A stretch of 64,000 bases of DNA from contig OZ239144.1 in assembly GCA_965194505.1 (NCBI GenBank), forward strand, positions 434,001 through 498,000. The letters are read 5' to 3'. Position 1 is the first letter of the stretch. Each line of letters begins with the position of its first letter. Both the position numbers and the translations under genes were made by a program. Origin of the DNA: Hahnella aquatica. Lineage in GTDB: Bacteria; Pseudomonadota; Gammaproteobacteria; Burkholderiales; Burkholderiaceae_A. Below are positions 61,281 through 64,000 of the stretch, piece by piece. A model generated the notes under the pieces. It saw nothing but the letters and a program-made list of their open reading frames with translations. It was not told the origin of the DNA and did no database searches.

Positions 61281-61320
61281 ATGACGAATCGGTGTCGTGC
61301 ACATGAATAATCTGTGACAG
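61281..61320 (-). promoter_or_regulatory. Four-half-site Pho-box-like array upstream of the OlsB-like gene
   Basis: Minus-strand half-sites at an 11-bp period: CTGTCAC (61320-61314), TATTCAT (61309-61303), ACGACAC (61298-61292) and TCGTCAT (61287-61281). The outer two are good, the inner two degenerate, but all keep CA at positions 5-6. Confidence 0.55.
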
Positions 61321-61358
61321 GCCGGCCCCAGGGCGGCCTTGGTATACTTGCCGACTCT

Positions 61359-61435
61359 CGGGGTGTAGCGCAGCCTGGTAGCGCATCTGCTTTGGGAGCA
61401 GAGGGTCGGGAGTTCGAATCTCTCCACCCCGACCA
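61359..61435 (+). tRNA. tRNA-Pro (anticodon TGG)
   Basis: CGGGGTG/CACCCCG acceptor stem, anticodon stem CTGCT/AGCAG with loop TTGGG giving TGG, T-arm GGGAGTTCGAATCTCTC, and an encoded ACCA end. TATACT at 61343-61348 is a likely -10 for the three-tRNA cluster. Confidence 0.95.
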
Positions 61436-61441
61436 TGTCAA

Positions 61442-61518
61442 CTGCCGGTAGCTCAGTTGGATAGAGCAACAGCCTTCTAAGCTGTGGGTCGGGGGTTCAA
61501 TTCCCTCCCGGCAGGCCA
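61442..61518 (+). tRNA. tRNA-Arg (anticodon TCT)
   Basis: CTGCCGG/CCGGCAG forms the acceptor stem with G discriminator and encoded CCA. Anticodon stem ACAGC/GCTGT encloses CTTCTAA (anticodon TCT). The T-arm is GGGGGTTCAATTCCCTC with one G-U pair. Confidence 0.93.
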
Positions 61519-61571
61519 GTTTCGCAGTGGGCCTTGGCGGCTGTTGATGTGCAGTGTGTGTTCGGTTCGTG

Positions 61572-61647
61572 GTGGCCGTAGCTCAGTTGGTAGAGTCCCA
61601 GATTGTGATTCTGGTTGTCGTGGGTTCGAGTCCCATCGGTCACCCCA
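61572..61647 (+). tRNA. tRNA-His (anticodon GTG)
   Basis: GTGGCCG/CGGTCAC acceptor stem with C discriminator and encoded CCA; the base before the stem (61571, G) can supply the G-1 needed by HisRS. The anticodon loop TTGTGAT gives GTG. The Pro-Arg-His cluster is typical of Betaproteobacteria. Confidence 0.94.
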
Positions 61648-61699
61648 TCCACCCGTCCAGCAACTCCCGGTCCAGGGGCGCTCCTTGCCCTCGGCCGCC

Positions 61700-62104
61700 T
61701 TAGGCGCTCGGAATGAAGCTGTCGTCGCCCTGCTGCTTGCGTTCAAACTTCAGAAATTGGTAATAGCCGCAGGTCTTGCCGTTGGGGAACTCGCGGCAGA
61801 CCTCCGGCCGGGCCTCGTAGACCGTGCAGCGTCTGGTCTCTGGGTGCAGAAATTGGCAGGTCGAGGCATAGATGGTGTCCTCCCGGTGCCGCAGCACGCG
61901 CTCATCGATGCTGTCGTCCTCGGAGGCCCACCGGTAACGTCGGGTGAACCGCTTTTTGGCCTCCGCCTCTGAGACCTGAAAGTGCTTGGCCAGCCGGGCG
62001 ATGTCCTTGTCCGTGGTGACGATTCGGGGGTAGCTGCAGCAGTAGCCTGGGCACTTGGCACAGTCGTACTTCACGGCGTTCTTGGTGCTGGCTGCTTTGC
62101 TCAC
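61700..62104 (-). CDS. YkgJ-family cysteine-cluster protein
   Basis: A 134-residue protein with the Fe/Zn-binding cysteine pattern YDCAKCPGYCCSYP near residues 14-27 and further Cys in STCQFLHPETRRCTVYEARPEVCREFP, typical of the UPF0153/YkgJ family. Biochemical role is unknown. GTG 62104 has AAAGGAG at 7 nt; the in-frame ATG 62143 overlaps the rpiA start codon on the other strand and has no such site. Confidence 0.85.
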   Translation of the reverse strand: MSKAASTKNAVKYDCAKCPGYCCSYPRIVTTDKDIARLAKHFQVSEAEAKKRFTRRYRWASEDDSIDERVLRHREDTIYASTCQFLHPETRRCTVYEARPEVCREFPNGKTCGYYQFLKFERKQQGDDSFIPSA

Positions 62105-62128
62105 GGGTCTGCTCCTTTGCCCGGATTG

Positions 62129-62142
62129 TATAGTGGCAGCCA
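62129..62142 (+). promoter_or_regulatory. -10 element placed for a leaderless rpiA transcript
   Basis: TATAGT (62129-62134, five of six consensus bases) lies 7 nt before the rpiA ATG at 62142; no ribosome binding site precedes that ATG. The second in-frame ATG at 62151 would have a 9-nt leader. Confidence 0.45.
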
Positions 62143-62819
62143 TGGCGAATATGTCTCAAGACCAAATGAAACAGGCGGTCGCCCAGGCGGCTGTTGAGCT
62201 GCTGCCCGATGGGCCTCTCATGCTGGGCATTGGCACCGGCTCCACCATGGATCTCTTCATCGACGCACTGGCTGCCTCTGGCCGCTCGATTGCGGGCACG
62301 GTGGCCAGCTCGGCCCGCAGCGCTGCGCGATTGTCCGGACACGGCATTGCGGTGCTGCCGGTGTCGAGCCTCAAGCAGCCGCTGGCCCTCTACATCGATG
62401 GTGCCGATGAGATTGAGCCGGGCATGGCCATGATCAAGGGCGGGGGTGCTGCACTCACCCAGGAGAAGATTGTGGCGAGCGCATCCAGGTCTTTCCTGTG
62501 CATTGTGGATGCCAGCAAGCAGGTGGCCCGGCTTGGTCAGTTCCCACTGCCCATTGAGGTCATTGCAGCTGCCGTGGTGCCCGTGTGCTGGGCGCTGGAG
62601 GCCATGGGTGGCCGGCCTGTGCTGCGTGAGGGCGTTCTTACCGACAATGGTCACCCGATTCTGGACGTGCACGGCCTGGCCATTGACGACCCCCTGGCCT
62701 GGGAGGATCGGCTCAACGCGTTGCCCGGCGTGGTGACCAACGGTATCTTCGCCCGCCAACGTGCGAATACGGTCCTGGTTGGCCGCCCCGATGGCGTTCT
62801 GAGGCTGCCGGCTGCTTGA
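62142..62819 (+). CDS. rpiA: Ribose-5-phosphate isomerase A
   Basis: A 225-residue enzyme interconverting ribose-5-P and ribulose-5-P. GIGTGSTMDLFIDAL (substrate loop), DGADEIEPGMAMIKGGGAAL (catalytic Asp residues) and KIVASASRSFLCIVDASK are the RpiA signatures. The start is ATG 62142 or 62151. It is divergent from ykgJ and upstream of phoU, with no evident functional tie to either. Confidence 0.95.
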   Translation: MANMSQDQMKQAVAQAAVELLPDGPLMLGIGTGSTMDLFIDALAASGRSIAGTVASSARSAARLSGHGIAVLPVSSLKQPLALYIDGADEIEPGMAMIKGGGAALTQEKIVASASRSFLCIVDASKQVARLGQFPLPIEVIAAAVVPVCWALEAMGGRPVLREGVLTDNGHPILDVHGLAIDDPLAWEDRLNALPGVVTNGIFARQRANTVLVGRPDGVLRLPAA

Positions 62820-62860
62820 CATTGAATTGTCATATTCCAGACCCATTCGGGCGGTATCCT
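62816..62860 (+). promoter_or_regulatory. Pho box and -10 upstream of phoU
   Basis: TTGACAT (62816-62822) and TTGTCAT (62827-62833) repeat with an 11-bp period directly behind the rpiA stop. TATCCT (62855-62860) is a -10 candidate lying 10 nt after where a third, degenerate half-site (62838-62844) would end. phoU starts at 62898. Confidence 0.6.
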
Positions 62861-62897
62861 CTGGGAAGTCATCTCTTTTAGGCCAAGGACCGTCCCA

Positions 62898-63575
62898 ATG
62901 AACAAGCAGCACACCCTTCAGCAATTCGACAACGAACTCGAGGAGATCCGCTCTAAGCTCCTCAAGATGGGTGGAGTGGTCGAGGACATGATGAAGGGGT
63001 CCATTGTGGGCTTCTCCACGGGCAACACGGCCCAGCTCAAGGAAGTGCTCGAGAAAGAGCGTCAGGTCAATGCGCTCGAAATTGAAATCGACGACATCTG
63101 CAATCACGTCATCGCCAAGCGCCAGCCCATCGCGACAGACCTTCGTTTCCTGGTGGCTTCGCTCAAACTCATCCGTGACCTCGAGCGTGCGGGTGATGAG
63201 GCCGAGAAGATGGCCCGCAGTGCCATTCGGTTTTATGAGGCCGGCCCGGTGGCGGCCCAGCGCCTCGATTTCACGCCCATGGCCACGCACGTCTCCTCCA
63301 TGCTGCACAAGGCGCTAGATGCCTACGCCCGTGAGGACGCAGAGGTGCTGGAGGCCGTCATCCGTGAGGACAAGATTGTCGACGACCATTTCCGCAACAC
63401 CATTCGGCTGCTGATCTCGTATGTGTTGGAAGATGCTCGAACGATTTCACGCTCGATCGACATGCTGTTCTTCGCCAAGGCGCTTGAGCGCATTGGCGAT
63501 CACTCCAAGAACATCGCAGAGCACGTGGTCTTCATGGTCAAGGGGCGCGACATGCGCCACCAGTCCGACACGTAA
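62898..63575 (+). CDS. phoU: Phosphate signalling regulator PhoU
   Basis: A 225-residue all-helical protein with two PhoU three-helix repeats and metal-binding E/D-x-x-x-D patterns (LIRDLERAGDEAEKMARSA; ALERIGDHSKNIAEHVVFM). PhoU links PstSCAB to PhoR and restrains phosphate uptake. It is transcribed separately from the pst operon, with its own Pho box, and phoB/phoR do not follow. Its stop lies 3 bp from the convergent yggX stop, leaving no room for a terminator. Confidence 0.95.
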   Translation: MNKQHTLQQFDNELEEIRSKLLKMGGVVEDMMKGSIVGFSTGNTAQLKEVLEKERQVNALEIEIDDICNHVIAKRQPIATDLRFLVASLKLIRDLERAGDEAEKMARSAIRFYEAGPVAAQRLDFTPMATHVSSMLHKALDAYAREDAEVLEAVIREDKIVDDHFRNTIRLLISYVLEDARTISRSIDMLFFAKALERIGDHSKNIAEHVVFMVKGRDMRHQSDT

Positions 63576-63578
63576 ACG

Positions 63579-63860
63579 TTAGGCTGGTGGTGGGGGCGGT
63601 GGTGTGAAGCCCGAGGCCATCTCGGCGCCGTCGCCGAAGAAGTGGGCTTCCATCTGCTGCTGCAGGTACTTGCGGGCTCGAACGTCGGACAAATTCAGAC
63701 GGTACTCATTTACCAGCATGGTCTGGTGCTTGAGCCAATCAGCCCAAGCCTGCTTCGACACACCCTCGAAAATGCGTTTGCCGAGTTCGCCCGGGGCTGG
63801 TGGAAAGTCTAAGCCCTCGGCTTCTTGCTTGAGCTTGATGCACTGTACGGTTCTGGCCAT
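63579..63860 (-). CDS. yggX: Fe(2+)-trafficking / oxidative damage protection protein (YggX family)
   Basis: A 93-residue protein starting MARTVQCIKLKQEAEGLDFPP, with GELGKRIFEGVSKQAWADWLKHQTMLVNEYRLNL, the conserved YggX body. It protects Fe-S clusters in enteric bacteria. A proline-rich C-terminus (seven Pro) is unusual but short. It is divergent from the CoA-transferase gene with 15 bp between starts. Confidence 0.94.
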   Translation of the reverse strand: MARTVQCIKLKQEAEGLDFPPAPGELGKRIFEGVSKQAWADWLKHQTMLVNEYRLNLSDVRARKYLQQQMEAHFFGDGAEMASGFTPPPPPPA

Positions 63861-63875
63861 GGGCTAGAGTATGCC

Positions 63876-64000
63876 ATGGTGAAAATCCTTGAAGGCGTGA
63901 AGGTTGTAGAGGTTTGTCAGATCGCAGCGGGCCCCTTTGCAGGCATGCTGCTCTCCGATTTTGGCGCAGAGGTGATCAAGATTGAGCCGCCCGAGGGCGA
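63876..64000 (+). CDS. CaiB/BaiF-family CoA transferase (N-terminus only, truncated by window end)
   Basis: Forty-one codons are present, MVKILEGVKVVEV followed by AAGPFAGMLLSDFGAEVIKIE, the standard N-terminus of family III CoA transferases. The substrate cannot be told. TAGAGT (63865-63870) lies 5 nt before the ATG and no ribosome binding site is visible, so it may belong to the leaderless group. Confidence 0.85.
   Translation, partial: MVKILEGVKVVEVCQIAAGPFAGMLLSDFGAEVIKIEPPEG

Noticed and set aside
61902..63308. 468-codon minus-strand frame across ykgJ, rpiA and phoU
   Set aside because: It crosses three recognised genes and a Pho box and has no motif of its own.

Overview
The window is a gene-dense, GC-rich bacterial chromosome segment. 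It has almost no non-coding space, no insertion sequences, no prophage and no CRISPR array. Gene order is that of a betaproteobacterium of Burkholderiales type: nlpD/exonuclease/rlmD; ndk-rlmN-ispG-hisS-yfgM-bamB-der-hfq-hflX-hflK-hflC-hisZ-purA; rnr-rlmB; rpsP-rimM-trmD-rplS; rho/rpmE2/trxA; ffs-dnaX-ybaB-recR; carA-carB-greA-rlmE-ftsH-folP-glmM. HisZ (which partners a short HisG), type B L31 and the PolB-like exonuclease beside rlmD fit that assignment. Several genes usual in these strings are absent (pilF and rodZ between rlmN and ispG, a small DUF2065 gene after hflC, yhbY before rlmE), which suggests a streamlined genome.

Layout. 0-16.8 kb: RNA modification, isoprenoid and histidyl-tRNA synthesis, outer-membrane assembly, GTPases, Hfq and the HflKC protease regulators. 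16.8-25.8 kb: tRNA-Leu, RNase R, RlmB, two Nudix genes, a lytic transglycosylase with a probable Tat signal, and the S16/L19 ribosome operon. 25.8-31.5 kb: mostly minus-strand genes (rsgA, phhB, a GT-C-like membrane protein, L31, Rho, thioredoxin) around orn. 31.6-37.6 kb: an AddAB-type recombination nuclease whose AddA is split into a helicase and a separate nuclease ORF. 37.5-50.7 kb: 4.5S RNA, DnaX, RecR, carbamoyl-phosphate synthetase, GreA, RlmE, FtsH, FolP, GlmM.

50.7-63.6 kb is the most interesting part: a phosphate-starvation island. Six sites carry CTGTCAT-like half-sites repeated every 11 bp (Pho boxes). They precede (1) an arsenate-resistance GAPDH plus the ArsJ exporter, (2) pstS-pstC-pstA-pstB, (3) a PlcP-type phospholipase C plus Agt-type glycosyltransferase pair, (4) PPK2 polyphosphate kinase, (5) an OlsB-like ornithine-lipid acyltransferase followed by a probable 27-residue microprotein, and (6) phoU. 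DgkA (diacylglycerol kinase) lies between (3) and (4). Together this reads as one programme: take up phosphate, expel the arsenate that enters with it, strip phosphate from membrane phospholipids and replace them with glycolipid and ornithine lipid, recycle diacylglycerol, and manage polyphosphate. The window closes with tRNA-Pro/Arg/His, rpiA, yggX and the start of a CoA-transferase gene.

Two expression quirks recur. Several genes probably start at CTG or ATT (rlmE, mltB, a Nudix gene, perhaps hflX). Several others have a -10-like hexamer 6-7 nt before the ATG, as expected for leaderless mRNAs (hisZ, glmM, dgkA, ppk2, rpiA, perhaps addB). All functional calls come from reading motifs and gene order; no database search was run.
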